From the NCBI RefSeq assembly GCF_048771995.1, contig NC_133033.1:2232501-2296500 (forward strand): DNA of 64,000 nucleotides, given 5' to 3'. The notes below the pieces were generated by a model. That model was given only the letters and a program-made list of their open reading frames with translations. It had not been told where the DNA came from and ran no database searches. Shown piece after piece: positions 46,431 through 61,400 of this stretch. Origin of the DNA: Taeniopygia guttata. Its lineage: Eukaryota > Chordata > Aves > Passeriformes > Estrildidae. The stretch's first letter is position 1. The number at the start of each line of letters is the position of its first letter. The position numbers and the translations under genes are program-made.

Positions 46431-49400
46431 CCGCTGGCTGGAAAATGGAGAGAGAGCTCCCTTCCAGCGCCTTCCTTTTGTGTGGGAGCAGGGCTGCTGC
46501 GCTCCTTGGACGCTGCCTGGGGCTCCTGTGCTGAGCATCCTTGGGTTTCTCAAAGTTTGGTCGTTTTTTGGAGAGGAGTATTTATAGAAATTTACCTGCC
46601 AACGGCAGGTTTGTGCAGATTTATATTCCGAGTTAGGCGTGTGTTTCCGGGTGGGACCAGTTTTTCTGTTTGCAGGTCTGACCAGGCAGCCTTTGGTGAC
46701 CATGGTACCTCTCCTACCTGTAACCAGCAGTGGAGTGAAAGCAAGATCCATCAGTAGTGCCAGAGCTGTTCAGGAGGACGTGGACAGTAGCAAAAGGAGT
46801 CTCGTTTTCATGCCATTGAGTGAGAAGCTTAGGTACAAATAGTTGCAGTTAGAGAAGCTGTGATGGAGAAGGGTCATGGGCCAAAAAAAAGGAGGTTGAA
46901 GGAAAAGGATGGGTAGGAGGTAGAGGAGTGACATCAGTCCCACCCCACTCAGGATCTGGAAACGGGTGAAAACATTTCTTTTCTCTTCAGGTTCTCTGCA
47001 CATTTAGATGTGCACCAGCCAGGGGTTTATGTGACAGATCAAGGAATGGGGAGAGGTGGATTTGCTGCCAGACCATTTTTCCTGCTCCTTGGTTGTAGTC
47101 ATGGGATGTCACATGAGAGACAAGCCCTGGCTGTCAGAATGTCCGAGCTGTACAGCCTGGCAGGAAGTTCAGTAAGGTGGCCCTGGGGTGACCACTGTGG
47201 TGCTCAGCAGTCCTGCCTGGTTCCCTGGGTTGTAGCACAGCTGTGCCACCTCTGGGCACCTTTTGGGCTAATCTGATCCTCTCCCATCCTTCCCAGTGTG
47301 GTCTTCAGACAGGTCTGGTTCACCTGTGCCTGTAGAAGGACCCAGGTGCTTTGCAGTGAGGTCAGGGCTGTTGCATCTCCAACTTTCTTTTACACTTGTA
47401 AGATTGTTGTGTTTTCTATGGGGTTTCCCGTGTTGTAGTGTTATATTCTGAGAAATCTCAAATTCCTGGTTCGTGACCTGCACATCCACAAAAACTTGTG
47501 GGCAGAACTTTGCACCTGGGGATGCCCAGGCTGGGCTGCTGTCCTTCCTTCTCCTGCTGGCACAGAACTGCTGGGAATGTTGCTGTTCCAGGGGATGAGA
47601 GATTGGAGCAGGCAGTGCACGGAATTCCCAGAGCTGTGCTGGTGGCTGCTGGAAGCCCTCCCCAGTTCCATTGTTTCAAGAAGAATAGATCCCTCACATT
47701 TTCACACTCTGCCCCCCGGTTTGGCTGACTCATCGAGGTAGAAGTAACGTTTGTCTTATTCACAGGAAATAGCCGTGCTGCTCTTGCTTTGCCTGTGTGC
47801 TCCAAATGGATGTCATTCAGATCCACCAAGACAAATTCCTTTAGTCCAGCTGCACGTTTCTAAACTGGTTGATACAGTAAAGGTAGAAAAACAAACATGG
47901 GATGGGCTGAGCTGTTTCTTGGAAAGCCCAGGGATGTGTCCTCAGCACATATTTACCTGCTGTGCTTTCTTCAGCCCCTGTGGTGCCCCTCAAGAGCATG
48001 GTCAGAATGCTGGTGCCATGCCCTTCCTGCTCATTGCATCCATTCTTTAAATATTGGGCAGAGTAAAATGAATTGCCCCAGCAGTTTCAAAATATCTTTT
48101 TAAGACTATGTTACAAGGTGTCTTCATGTTTAGGTCCTGCTGAGTTTTTGCAGGATGGGTTTAATCTAGAATTTGGCCATCATAGGTACTTACTATTTCT
48201 TCTTGACTCCATCAGAAGAAACTCCTGAGTTAAATATATATAATAAGTTACTAATATCTAAGATATTGCTAATTGCAATATCTGAAATTGATAATTTTAA
48301 TATAAAAATATATTGGTAGGATTTCTTTTTAAGCTGTAGTGGATCACATCTTTCTGTAGCAGCATGAAGGCTGTGTGGCTTCCACCTCAGTGTGAGAGCA
48401 GGGGAACTTCAGTGCCTCCGGTGTCTGGTGCACATTCCCAGCTCTGTTATCCCAGCATGTGTTTTGGATATGGGGCTGCTTGGCAAAGAAATAGAGTGTG
48501 GAAAGCCCCTCACCAAAAGGGTCAGTTCTGAGTTCCTGGTTGTCCCAGTAACTGGAGCATGTTGTGTCCCAGCACTACAGTGCTTCCTGGGACAGAGGAA
48601 AAGAGAAAGAAAAACTCCCCCTTTAAACCTCACAGAGTGAAAACATTACAGGGATAAACTCCTGTAGGCTTTCATGTGAGCCCCTGACTCAGTGCCTGGT
48701 CAGTGCTCTTGCAGCATCCTGAGGCTGGATTATCTGGGGAGTTCAGAGCTGCTCCTTTGGTCAGACCATCACCATGGAAGTGCCTTTGCTTGGAAGGAGT
48801 TTTGATCTTCCTTTCTGCTCCCACAGTGGGAGAGGATCCCTGTGGCTTGGAGCAGCACACCTGCCCTGCCCTCTGTTTTACAGTGCCTGTCAGCCTCACA
48901 CAAACCCCACAGTGTGATTTTTACTACTGCTCTGTATTCTGTTGCTGAGAATTTTCAGTTTTCCTGTGCCCAGCTGTCCGTGGAGTCCAGAGAAAACAGT
49001 TTTTACCTGGTGGGTTCAGCCCCTTCCCAGGTGGTTCTGTGTGAAGAGGAACCCCATGAGATGCTGGTGACTGGGGCTGATCCTGCTCTCAGACATTCAG
49101 TGACTTGGAAATTCCCCATCATCCAGGACTCTTACACTGCATAGGATTCCTGGAGTAATCACAGCTTGTCTTTATGGGTTTGAATTGAGGGGAAAACACT
49201 TGTGTTCACTACATTCAGAGAATCTTATTTCTGCTGCAGCTCCCTTTACACTGATACACTGTAAAAGGGGACTTGGGAAGGCTAAATTTGCATTTATGTT
49301 CATTTAGAGCCCTTTTACACTCCCTGAATGATGTGTCAGGGGGGCTGACAGCCTCCTTTGCCCAGCCCCAGGGTAAAGAGGGATGGTGTGAAGCCTGCAC

Positions 49401-52400
49401 CCACTGAAACCGATAGCAGAGCTGTCACTGGCTCCCAGGAGCGCCAGATCGGGCCAGAAGCGTGGTCACAGCAGAATATTCATCACAGTTTATTCTCTTC
49501 CCACATCCAGATGCCATTTGCATTGTCAAAACACTGTCATGGAGAACTGAAAGGATTTTTAGCAGGAATTTCAGAGCATCCCTTTCCTGTTCTCCGCAGA
49601 AGTCCCACTGGCTGTCCCCGTGCAGCCTCTCTGGATGTCTCGTGGGGGAGTTGGCACTGCTTGGGAAGCCCAAGAAAATCCCTGACTGCTTAAAGCAAGG
49701 GAGAAGGCAGGGACAAAACTTCACAGAATCCACAGAATCCCTGGGTTGGAAGAGACCTTCAAGATCATGGAGTCCAACCCAGCCCCAACACCTCAGCTAA
49801 ACCCTGGCACCCAGTGCCACATCCAGGCTTTTTAAACACACCCAGGGATGGTGACTCCACCACCTCCCTGGGCAGCCATTCCAGAACTTCATCACCTTTC
49901 TGTAAAGAACATTTCCCTGCTATCCAGCCTGTATTTCCCTTGGAAATACAGCTGGAGGCTGTGTGCTGTGTTCTGTCAGTGCTGCCTGCAGACAGAGCCC
50001 AGCCCCAGCTGAGCACAGGCACCTTTCAGGAGCTGTGGGGAGCGCTGAGGGCAGCCCTGAGTCTCCTTTTCTCCAGGCTGAGCACCCCCAGCTCCCTCAG
50101 GGGTTCCTCACAGGGTTTGTGCTCCCAGCCCTTCATCTCCAGGGCTCTGTCACAGAGCTGCTTCTCTGGCCAAGGCTTCCTCCTTTGGTTGGGTGTTTTT
50201 AGCTTGAGGTGTGACTTTGCTGTGCTGCAGGATCCAGTCCTGTGGTGATTTCCTCAGTCGGGTGTCCAGGGAGCTCACTCCCTCCACTGCAGCCTCAAGA
50301 ATCAAGCAGGATCAGCAGAGCACCACAGGCAGCGTTGTGTGATGTTTTCTCTTTTAATCAATGGTGAGGAAAAAGGGAACATGTTGTTGCTCATCTGTGT
50401 TAATTTAAGAACCCACACACGCCCTGCAGCATCAGGATCAGGCTGGGCATTTCCTCAGCTGGAAATCAAACCCATTTCACTCCGAGGGGAAGGAGTTCAC
50501 TCAGAAGGAAACAGGACCTGGGGTTTAGGAGGAAGGGCTGAACTGGCAGGGTGGCTCCAGGCCAGAGCTCTCCCTGCATTCCTGGGGCAGTTCCCTCATC
50601 CAGCAGAGCTCCCCTGGGTGGTGACCACACCTGGCTGGGGCTGCAGGCAGGACAGAGGGCCAGGTCCTCTCTCTGCAAGAGGTGACACTCAGCCAGTGCC
50701 ACTGGGCTTTGGGGTTGACATCCCAGCACAGTGAGTCAGGAGGATGGATGCCTCCAGCCTCTGCTGGCTGAACAGAGGATGATGCTTTCCCTTGAAGAAG
50801 TAAACGATGTGTAAATGCAGTTTTCTCTCTCTGAGGCAGAACAAGCAGCTCTGCTGGGAGGGCTGAGGTGCCTCGCTGCCTTCTCAGAGCTCCCTGGGTG
50901 TGCAGTCCCTGCATGTGACCCCAGGCTGAGGAACAGGCTGGAGTAACACTTCTGTCATTAGCAGGATGGGGAGAAGCAATTTGCCTTGCCCCTTCCCAGT
51001 GGAGAGGGCTGTGGAAAAGGGAGACTTCCTCACATCACCCCAGGCTGGCCCTGACCCAGCTTTTCTGGGAAACAGGAGAGTCCCTGACCTTGCTTGGCAT
51101 CACCAGGCCAATCTTGGGGAGATTTTTTTTGGGAAGGCAAAAAGAAGAACTGATATTTCAAGTTCGCTGCTTAAGCTAAAAAAATGTTAAACTAAAAAAA
51201 AAAAAAAGGAACAATTTTTGGGTTTGACCAGGCAGGGCACATAGAAAGAGAAATGATTTTTGTGTGTAGTAGAGAACCCTAGGAGTGGAAACATGGCTTC
51301 ATTTTGTTATTTGCAGCTCAGAGTCCTTTGAGAATGACCAGTTTTGTTTTGGTTTACGAGCCAGTTCCAAGAGGATTTTTTTTTGCCTCTTCTTTGTGTG
51401 TTTTTTCTTTTTCTGTGTGAACCACATGTACACATAATAATTAACCAGTGAAGAAGGTCAGAAAGGAAGTGACTGGGAAAGATGTACTTTAAACACAGAC
51501 ATTCATGAGGCTGTGGGCTGTAATTAACTGGAATGTTTGTCTGAGGTTCCCAGGTTACATGTTGAATATTAGATAAGTTATTAAAGAGGCAATCCTTTTA
51601 ATTATCAAAGCTTTAGTGGTTCTTCAGCTCTATCAATTCTTTTTTTTTTTTATTTTTTACATTTGGAGAATATTTATTTCTCTTTTCTTGATGGGGTTTG
51701 GTGTAACACCAGCATTCATTTAGGTTAGAAATAGTGCTCAGGGTTATAGTGTAACATGGACTGCTGGTCATGAACAGTTTGTCATGGGCAAACAGCCTCT
51801 GGGAATGCAGGAGGAGGAGAAAGCAAGTGTGTTCATAGAGTAATGGAATGGTTTGGGTTGGAAGGGACCTTAAAGCTCACCCTGTGGTCAGGGACACCTT
51901 CCACTAGAGCAGGAGTTATTTGTTTTAGGGAAACTGGGAACCTCTGGCAGGAAACAGTGAGGAAGCAGCCCTAAAAGAAGTCAGCTGAGATATTTTCTCA
52001 ATGTGGAAATACTCATTTGGTTCTCCAGAGGTTCTGCTCCTTCTCTGGAGTTGGTGATCAGGGTGAAGCACATCTGCTGAAAGGTGATTCCCAACTGGAA
52101 CAGCTCTAGAAAAGCCATTGGGTGATCAGGGGAGCCCAAAGGCTGGAAGGTGGCACCTGGCAGGTAGAAAGGAGTGGGAGAGGGCATTTGAACCTGATCT
52201 TGCTGCCACAAACCCAGAGGGGTATAGATCACCCATAAATACATCTGGAGATCAGGTTACATTGGGAGATAGTTTCTGAGTGTCAGAGGCACGCTGCTTT
52301 CTGTGGGGAAGTGTGTCCAGAACCTCTGTGAATGCAGTGATGCAGAAAGGAGACAACCTGAGCTGTGGACTGGCCTGCAGGCTTGGAATGAACAGCAGCA

Positions 52401-55400
52401 GCTCCTGCAGACTCCACTCAGGAATTCTGGGTTTACACAGTCTCCATTAACTTCATGTGGGAAGAGTTTTGAAGGGTGCTGGTGAAAGCTGGAGAGGCAG
52501 GAGTGCTTCAAACTTGAGAGTAATGCTGGTTCCTTGTTGAAACCCATTGGAGGTTCAGTTCTGACTTGCTGTGGTCATGCTTTGGGGGAATTTTCAAAAT
52601 CCAGTGAGGTCATTAATGAGGCTGCAGCACAGCTGATCAGTGCCACCCTTTTGTGGCACCACATTCCTTCCCCAGTTGGGCCACAGAGATGCCCTGGGGT
52701 TCCTGAGGAGGAGCCAGGCACAGCTGGGGTGGCACAGCTGGGGACAGGTCCCTCCTCTGGCTGGACTTCCCATCTGTAAACAATGCCCTTTGAAAATGGG
52801 GAAGGGTTTTTAGATTTTCCTGTTGTGCTGGGCTCTGATTTTTCCTGCCAGGGCTCTGTCTGTGCCTCGTCAGGAGTGACACAAAACACAGCAAGTGAGA
52901 GCCTGGTGGAGAGCAGAGCCTGTCTGCATCTTGGGGACAAGCTTGTCCATCCTCAGCCACAGCTCCATGGTGTGTTTTCCATGCCAAGCAGCCATTTTAA
53001 TCCATTCCAAATTTCCCTACAAAAGCCAGCAGCACTCATGGCTTGCTCTCACGTGTGTGCACACGTGGTGGGAGCAGGGAGATGCCTTTTCCTGGATGTT
53101 CCCTGTCCCCAGCAGGACAGAAGCCACCCACCAGAAGTGAAAACATCATCTCCTGTGGATAAAGGCAAGCATGAAGGAAATTACTTCTTGCAGCCAGAAT
53201 ACATAAAACTTGATTTTTTTCGCCTCCTGTAGTCTGCTTTTTAAATAAGACAAAATAATGCTTCCTCTGGCTAATCTTACATCCATCCTCTGGCCTGAGG
53301 AAACATCTGCTCCCCATGGCAGCCTCAATTGTCCCAGCCAGTTCCCTCTTAGAGTTCCCTTCTCTTCCACTGACATCAGTTGCCTCCAGCTGCCTTTATT
53401 GCCCACCAGCAATCCCAAAGGCAAGAGCCTGATGTCCAGGTTTAGCTCAGGACAGGTTTAACCATCTCCTTGGCAGGATTTTAGCAGCTCGTGTGCTGTT
53501 CTGATAAACAGCACAGTCCCCTGCTGAGATCAGGGTCTCTTAGCAATGAGGACACTCAGAGATCACTGATACAGCAGAAGAAAAATCGCCCCAGTCCTTG
53601 CAGCTTGTTCATTGCCTTATGGGCTGGTTGGTCTCTCCTTGGAGCTGGGAATTTGCTCTGGGAGCCAGAGCTGCCAGCAGCGCTGTGATGTGGTGAATGA
53701 CACTTGGAGTGGGTTTGTCACTAATAAATTGGGTGTTGACTCCTGGGGAGGAGCATTTGTGTTGGTGAGGTCCTGCAGGCCAGGGGTACTCAGCAGCTTT
53801 TCAGCTACACTGCTTTTTTTTTGTGGAAGCAATCTGTGTTTTGGTTTGCTTTTGGAAAAAAACCATTTCCACCCTCCTCAGAGGCTGTCCCTGCTGAGAG
53901 GAGCTGCAGCTTCCTGCTGGGATACAGGATGGAGGGCTGGGGATGGCTGTGCTGGGGCTGGGCCTGTGGCTCTTTGTTTAGACAGCCCCTGGCCATCAGC
54001 ATTTCCCTCTGTTGTGCTCCTCTTCCCCCTTGCAGGTGGCTTTACCCCCCTGTTGTGTTTTCAGCCTTACCAGAGACAATCTGGCTCTTTAGCCAAAATG
54101 GAAAACCGTGGAGGGTCACAGCTTTCACCCTCCAGGCAAGGAAGGGCTGCTCTGTACTTTCCATTCCTGGTGAGAAAATCACCCAGTGGTGGAATTTCTG
54201 TCTGGCAGAGACACAAGGCTCTGTGCCAGTGTTTCCTCTGCTTGTCACCTTTACCTTTCCTACACAGGAAGGGAAACACCTTTTTGTTCTGACCCCGTCA
54301 TTTATTTCCTGGTCCTTTGTCTGACTGTGATTGTAAGCCCCAGAAATAGGCAGAGGGATGAAAATGCAGTACAGGAGCAGCTGTGTGACCAGGAACTGCT
54401 GAAGGGTGAGGAGAACTCTGGAGAAGAGCTTTTCCTTGGAAGAGCCTGCTGGGAACAACTTAATTTGTGCTCGGGGTCACGTGCATTTTATTGCCACAGA
54501 TGTGCACAGAAGAGCAGTTCACAAAAGGGGAGGGAAAAAATAATAATTGCTGTTAAAAATGTGTATCTGCAGCCTTGTGAGAGCTTTGTGATTCCTGGGA
54601 ATTTGTTATGCAGGATCTGTTCCCAGTGGGCAGTGACACCCTTCTTGCAGTGAGCGGTGTCTGGTTCCATTCCAGCACGCAGGGAAGTGTCCCTGCCCCA
54701 TCCCCAGCTCCCTGTCAGAGGTGACTGTGTCCCTGTGTCCCTGTGTCGTTGCAGGACCGTGGCAGCCGAGGTCAGGAAGCAGATTTCGGGGCAGTATGGA
54801 GGCTCCCCACAGCTCCTCAAGAACCTCAACATCGGAGGCAGCGTCTCCCATCACACCACTGTAAGTCATGCCTGGAGCAGGGCTTGCTCAGCCTGCTGGC
54901 CACACTCATTCCACCCTCCAGGGGAAACTGCTCTGCTGAGAGGTTGTTGATGTAAAAGGCTCTGATAACACCAAGGACAAAATTCCATGCAAAACCCACC
55001 AATTTTGGGGATTTCTATGTTGCAAATCAGTTGGTGTGGCTGGGAATCTGTGTTTGTGCAGAATCTTCGTAGGACAAAGAGCTTTCTTGACCAGATATTA
55101 GTTGTTTTATCCCCAACCAGCTTGGATTGGGCATTAAATTTCATGTGTGTGGTTCCCTGCATGGAGAGCTCTTTGCTCTTCAGGTTGCTGTTTTCCTGTC
55201 CTTGTCACTCTGAGAGCAGGACCACAGCAACTCATCTGCTCTTCTGAAGTATTTTAAATATTATTTTGCAAGTTGAGTGTGGCTATTCCTCAGGAATGCA
55301 TATTTACTTACAAGTTTACAGCCCACTTTGAAGAGCTGCATTGTCACAATCACCCTTTCTGAAGGCAGACTTTCTTGCATGGCCTGCCAGTAAACTTCCA

Positions 55401-58400
55401 GATTTATTGTGGTAAACATTTCAAGAGTGCAACAAACTTTTTCAAGCTGGAAATGTTTGATTTGGGGTCTCACTTCAGGTCACAGCAGTTCCTTTTGCTG
55501 CAGTCAACTTGGAAAATAAATATCAGAGCATCTTGTTGTCTTCAGAGAGGGGTGGTTAGGTCAGACAGGGCTGGAAATGTGCCCTGAATTTGATAGTCTG
55601 TGCAAGTGTTGTGAGTTTACAAGAGTTCTTCTCTTTGGAGTGGGGTCCTGTAGTGTTTCCATAGTTCCTGGGGTTGTGGGAATGAGTCCATGGGAATTCC
55701 CTCTGCTTCATGTGCAGTGTAACCTGTTAAAGCTTCCTCCTGTGGAGCACAAACGTGTCCTCAGAGCAGAGTGACACCTCAGAAGGGACCTCCAGGCTGA
55801 CCTCTGGCTCAGAGCAGGGACTTCACTGCGGGCACAGACTTCATCTGTGGGATGTGTCTGTGCCAGGGCACTGGGGATGGAGGAGGGCTGGAATTCTGTC
55901 GTGTCCCAGGAGCTCAGGGAGAGCAGAAGGCTGCTCTGCCAGCAGCCTGGTGGGGACTGAGCAGGTTAATGAGGAGGGTTAATGAGAGAAGGGTTAATGA
56001 GAGCTGCTGCCCAGGCTAATGCCTTATCTCAGTGGCTCTGCTGGGCTGTGCAGTGATAATGCAAAGCCCTGACTTGGCAGTTCTGGATGGTCTTTTGCAT
56101 AATCCAGCATTAGAACAGGGAGGGTCCCCTGCTATTAGCTGGAGTGTGGAGCACTCAGGATCATTGACTCCACTTCCCTGCAGCACTGGGCAGCTGAGGG
56201 GTGCACTCCCACTGGAGATCCATCCCAGGAACTGCTGGGCCTCCCTTGTCCCACCTGTGGTTTCATCTTGGAAGGAGGTGGCTGGATTGCCTTTCTGCTC
56301 TCATAAAGCGAGGTGTCTTCTGTGAACCTCTGCAGCTGCTCCTCACCCAGCCATGTTTTTGATCAGTTTCTCCTTGTATCACCTCCTTTCACTCTGAATT
56401 GTCTTTTTTCCACTTTTTCCTCCTATTCCTAAGGTTTTTCCATTCTGCCACCAACCAAATATTCACGCTCAAAGTTTCAGTCCTGTTGATCTTCACATGT
56501 AATTTTTGATACAGGATCAGACTTGTTGGTCATGGTATTATCAGTAGCTGTCATTACCCTGTTGGCCTGGTGTTTGCTAGTAAATATATGCAAGAATCTA
56601 TAAAAATGCTGGAAAAGGTCATGCTGGCTGGAAGCAGGCTCTGAGCTTTTCCTATCAAGCTGCATTGTGTGATGGCTGCTGTGATAAGCTCCCAGTTTGT
56701 CACATTAAATTGGGTGCTGAGCAGAGATGCTCTGCAGAAGCCTGATTAACACGGGGTGATGGTTTGTAGGAGATAGTCTGTAGGAAAAGTCTATTTAGTT
56801 AAGTCATGAGTCTGTATCCTGAGGCTGCATAATACAACAGAGGTTTGCTTGTCTGAATTTTGGGTTAATTTCTCTCCCTGAGGCATCCGTCAGGATCTGC
56901 TGTGCCTGCCTGGCCTGATTTGATAATCAGCATTATGCAGAAGGAAAGCATTGCTGTGTGAAGCTGTGTTTGCTCTGGAAATGTTCACTTCTGTGTAGCC
57001 ACACTGGTTTAAAAGCATAAAGTAAGGCATGTAGTTTGGGAGTGAATAGGAAATTCCTGCTAAAATCTTGTGTGGTTGAATTTCAGTATCTCCACAATGG
57101 CAGCTGGTTGGGATTGGGGAGCTCCAGCCTGCCAGAGTTTGGGAATTATTTGGCCAATGCTCTGAGGCACAGGGTGGGATGGTTGGGCTGTCCTGTGCAG
57201 GACACAGGACTGGATGATCCCTGTAGGTCCCTTCCAGCTCAGGACGTGCCATGAGCCCATGACTCCACTGATGGTGCAGGTGTGGTCTCATGCCCACCTT
57301 GCTCACTGTGCTGAGAATTCTGCTGCAGGAGAGGTCAGCACTGATTCTCTGATGGTTTGTCTGAGAGTCTTACCAGTCCAATGGAGGTATTTTGGTGGAG
57401 AAATGGAATTTTTGTGAATGAGGAGTCTTCAGCACTGTGCTTGCTTGGGCCTCTTGTTTCTTGTCAGCTGAGGCCACTGCAGGGACGTTCCCCACTCCAC
57501 AGGCTTGCCCGTGGTTGAACCTGGGATAAATGCAAAAACCTGTCAGCTGAATTTTAGCAAGTCTCTTCCCTTTTGCCTCACAAGCAGCAGACAAAATGCT
57601 GCCAGAACTGTTTCTAATTTGGTATCTGGTAGAGCTGGGGAGAAGACACTGCTTTCAAATGAGTTTATTATTGTCAGCCTCCACCCTTCTGCCACTTTAG
57701 GAGCAGCTGATTTTAATTGCACATTCCTCAAACCCCAGACACAGGTCCAAGGCCCTCAGAGGGTTTTCCTGTGTAACCAACCCAATGTGCCAGGCTGGGA
57801 TGCTGGCAGGATGCAGTCCCTGAGATGTTTCTTTTTGCAAGCCACAGCAGAAGGCACTGACAGTTTGTTGTTGGGAAATGGGAGCTGTGAGCTCAGAGAG
57901 TTCATGAAGGAGGGTTTCTTTTTTTGGAGTTATTTTTGCAAGTCTCCCCAAGCCCACTGGTGAGTGGGGTGTGCATTTGCTCCTTGCTGGGTGTGCTCCA
58001 TGGGCTGTGCTCACCTTGGGTGCCTCCAGAGGTTCAGCATTCCCTGCTGGGAGCTGGAGCTTCTCACCAGCAGCCCCACTTGCACTTCCTCTGGGAGAAT
58101 TCCCCAGCATCTTGCAGGAAGGGGAATTTGCTGTTTGTTTGATGAACCAGGCTGTTTACTGTTGGCCATTATAATCCCTCACGACTAACCACTTTCTTTT
58201 CTTCCCAAGTTTGTTTTTTCTGTGGAGCAGCTCCTTGTGCTCATTTAACTCTGTCTGCTGAAAGAAGATAAAGACTTATAAAATCTTGGACTTCTTTTTT
58301 CACACTTGAGTGCCAAGGATAATAATTGAAATGTTTTTTGGTTGTTGTCCAAAACTTGATTTTTTTTCTTCCCAAGAAAAATTTCTCTTAATTAAAAAAA

Positions 58401-61400
58401 AATCTTTTCAGGTATTTTTTCTATTTCTTTACATTATTAGAGGTATATTTGAATGGTTGGACACAGTGCAATGGTCTGGTTGACAAGATGGTGTTCAGTC
58501 CAAGTTTGGGCATGGATGATATCTTGGAGGACTTTGCCAATCTTAATAATTTAATGATTTAATTAGAAGAGCAGCAGCTTTTTGCTAATCTTGAAAATAA
58601 TCAGAGTGAATGTACATTCAGTTGTTTTATAGAAAAATCACAGCTTTTCCCAAGGGACTGGGGGTAATACTTCCTGCCTTTGATGCCTTTACAGCAGAGA
58701 TGATTGTTAGCATGTAAAGTAACCCTGTTATAAGAGATAGTAATTAGTCTGGGAGTAAAGGGGTCTGGATTCTTGGATGTGATCTGACCATGTCTGCTCT
58801 CAGCACTTCATTTTCTCCTGTAAAATGAAGGTGCTGACATTTACATATCTTTGTAAAGCACTGCTGGCTTTATGGGCATTATCTGGGCTAATTGAGGCTT
58901 TGTCTTGGATTGTCAGACTTTGGCCATGTATTCAAAGATAGCATCTAATTATTCAGTAAGAGAATATAGGTTCCTTTGTATATTTCCATTGTTTATTTTA
59001 ACATAATTTAAGAGAAGAAGAAAAGGTGATTTGTGCAAATGAATGGGAAGCACAGCAAAGGAAGACATGACAATGTCCTGTGTGGCACTGAAGGGCGTTT
59101 TGGAGTGCTCAGAGCCAAGTAATTTTATCACCAAAAATTGAAAAGGAGAATGAGCCAAGTCTTTATGCTGTCTCAGGGCTGATGAAGGCTGAATGGTGCC
59201 TCCCATTATTTGTATTTTCTGGAGGTTTTGCCCTGCCTGGCAGGATGGTTTATCCTCATCAGGCAGGGGAGGATGGGAGAGGCATCCACATCCTGTGCCC
59301 TGCCTCCTCCCCTTGGGGCTGCTCACAGTTACCTCTGCTCTGGTGCAGGCACTTTCTGTAGCACATGAAAACTGCTCCCATTCTATTGCTAAAAGCAGCA
59401 GTGAGCCCTGTGGCACAGGTCAGGAGTGTTTTACCTGTGCAGGTGAGTCTGCTGCCCACTGGAAGTTGCTGTGTCTCTGCAATAACTTCAACAGTTCACG
59501 TGGTAGCAGAGATCAATACTCTTAACTAAATGATATTATACCAAGTAATTGTTCATAAACAGGCTGGGAGAGCTGGGGATGCTCACCTGGAGAGGAGAAG
59601 GATCCAGGGAGGGCTCAGAGCCCCTGAAGGGGCTTCAGGATAGCTGGAGAGGGACTGGGGACAAGGGATGGGGAGACAGGACACAGGGAATGGCTCCCAC
59701 TGGCAGAGGTTGATGTTAGGGGCATTTCTTTGCTCAGAGGGTGCTGAGGCCCTGGCAGAGGCTGCCCCATCCCCCTGGCAGTGTCCCAGGCCATGGAACA
59801 GCCCCTGTGGCTCATCTGTCCATGCAGAGCAGGAAGTGTCCCCTGGGAACTGAGAGGTGCCTGTGCCAAGGATTTCCCACTCAGGAGAGCATCTCTGTGC
59901 TTGGCAGGGCTCAGGGCCACCAGGGCTCAGGGCCACCAAGGCTCAGGGCCACCAGGGTCTGCTTATGAGCCCCGAGGGTCTGGAGGGGTCAGTCTCTACT
60001 GGCCTGATGTAACATTTCTGCCAAAAGTGGGAAATCAGTGATTTTTTGCAGTCTCTGGTCAAGCTGTTTGGTTTTTCCATTTCTCTGTTGCTGTCTCAGT
60101 TTCTGCTTTCAGTTTTGTCACAGTTTATCAGAGGGAGACTCTTTGAGAGGAGTTACAACACTTGCATTTTCTGTATCAAAGTCTTTGTGTTCTCCAAATA
60201 CTCTTGGTGAAATTACACAATTCTTAGTCATCAAGATCTTGTCTTCTTACCCATCCTTGGAGGCATAGCTCGTGTCTTTCTAGGGTTGGTAAGAAATTGC
60301 TTTAGTATTCCCAGATAACTAATTAATCTCTGATTAATATTAATATTTCTATACCCAAATGGCTTCCTACATTAGCAACCAGTTATCACAGCAAATAACC
60401 TGGCAGTATTTGTACATAAAGCATCTCACTGGTTTTGGGACTGGCTGTTACTTGTTACATGTAGGATCCTTCTTTAGGTAGGTGTGTTTGTAATCATTTC
60501 ACAGAACCCCAGACTGGTTTGGGTTGGAAGGACCTTAAAGCTCATCCTGTTCCAACCTTGACACCTTCCACCATCCCAGGTTGCTCCAAGCCCTGTCCAG
60601 CCTGGCCTTGGACACTTCCAGGGATGGGGAACCCTTTTCCTTTCATTAGAGGCTTTTTCTAACTCAAGCATTGTGATAGAATTTGACACACACTGCACAT
60701 CTCTCTGAGTCCAGATCTTACAACTGAATGTTTTTAGATTTTAAAAATGGAGGCTTCAGACACAGAGAATGCTTACAACCATTTTTGGGGCACATTTGCA
60801 ATCAGCTGCTCTCTGTGGTAATGACATCTCACAGAACACCAATGCAAAAGAAGGAGTAAGAGGCAGGGCAGGAGATGGGGAACTGCATTCCAGAGGCAGT
60901 GGGGAGGTAATGACTGCACTTATGGCCGGGGAGGTGTCATCCCTGGTGAGCCTGGGGAGCTGCCTGTGGTTGATGGAAAGCAGAGATTGCCTAGGAATCT
61001 CCTTGGTTCATTTGAATATTTCCATGTATTATAAATGCGGCCAAAAAATGAAATGCAGGAGTTCTCTGGGCTCAGGAGTATGAGTGTTCTGAAATGCAGG
61101 GATGGCAGCAGACAAATCTGTGAGTCTTTGAATTTGGATCCATTTGGGTTATTTTTGGAGTGCTTAGTTGAAAGAAAATGTCATTTTTGCAAGTAAAACA
61201 TGTTTTTTCATTACTTGAGTGTTGTCGGTGGTTAATATTACACTCCTCATGTTTCAAAACCTCTTAGAGTGACTTGCCTGTAGTTCACACTTAAAAATCA
61301 ATCTAGTGACTGTTTAGCAAGCTTATTTCTTTAAATTGTTACCTTCCTTAACCTGCCTGCAAATTGTAATTTTTTTTTAGCATATTACATTCTTATATTT

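Larger units (their letters stand above)
45955..54754 (+). other. DOCK7 intron 1
   Basis: About 8.8 kb with GT-AG ends. The first 450 bp belong to the CpG island. It then holds a small perfect hairpin in AT-rich DNA (48,261-48,283) and two antisense CR1 fragments. No other exon is supported; open frames of up to 226 codons occur in GC-rich parts but match nothing. Confidence 0.75.

Noticed and set aside
45718..46587. Plus-strand open frame of 289 codons over the DOCK7 promoter
   Set aside because: It reads the DOCK7 exon 1 region in another frame and runs on through its GT donor. Ala/Gly/Pro/Arg composition is expected of GC-rich DNA.
53612..54292. Plus-strand open frame of 226 codons in DOCK7 intron 1
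   Set aside because: No recognisable domain or family. Open frames also exist on other frames of the same stretch, and no splice or promoter support is visible.
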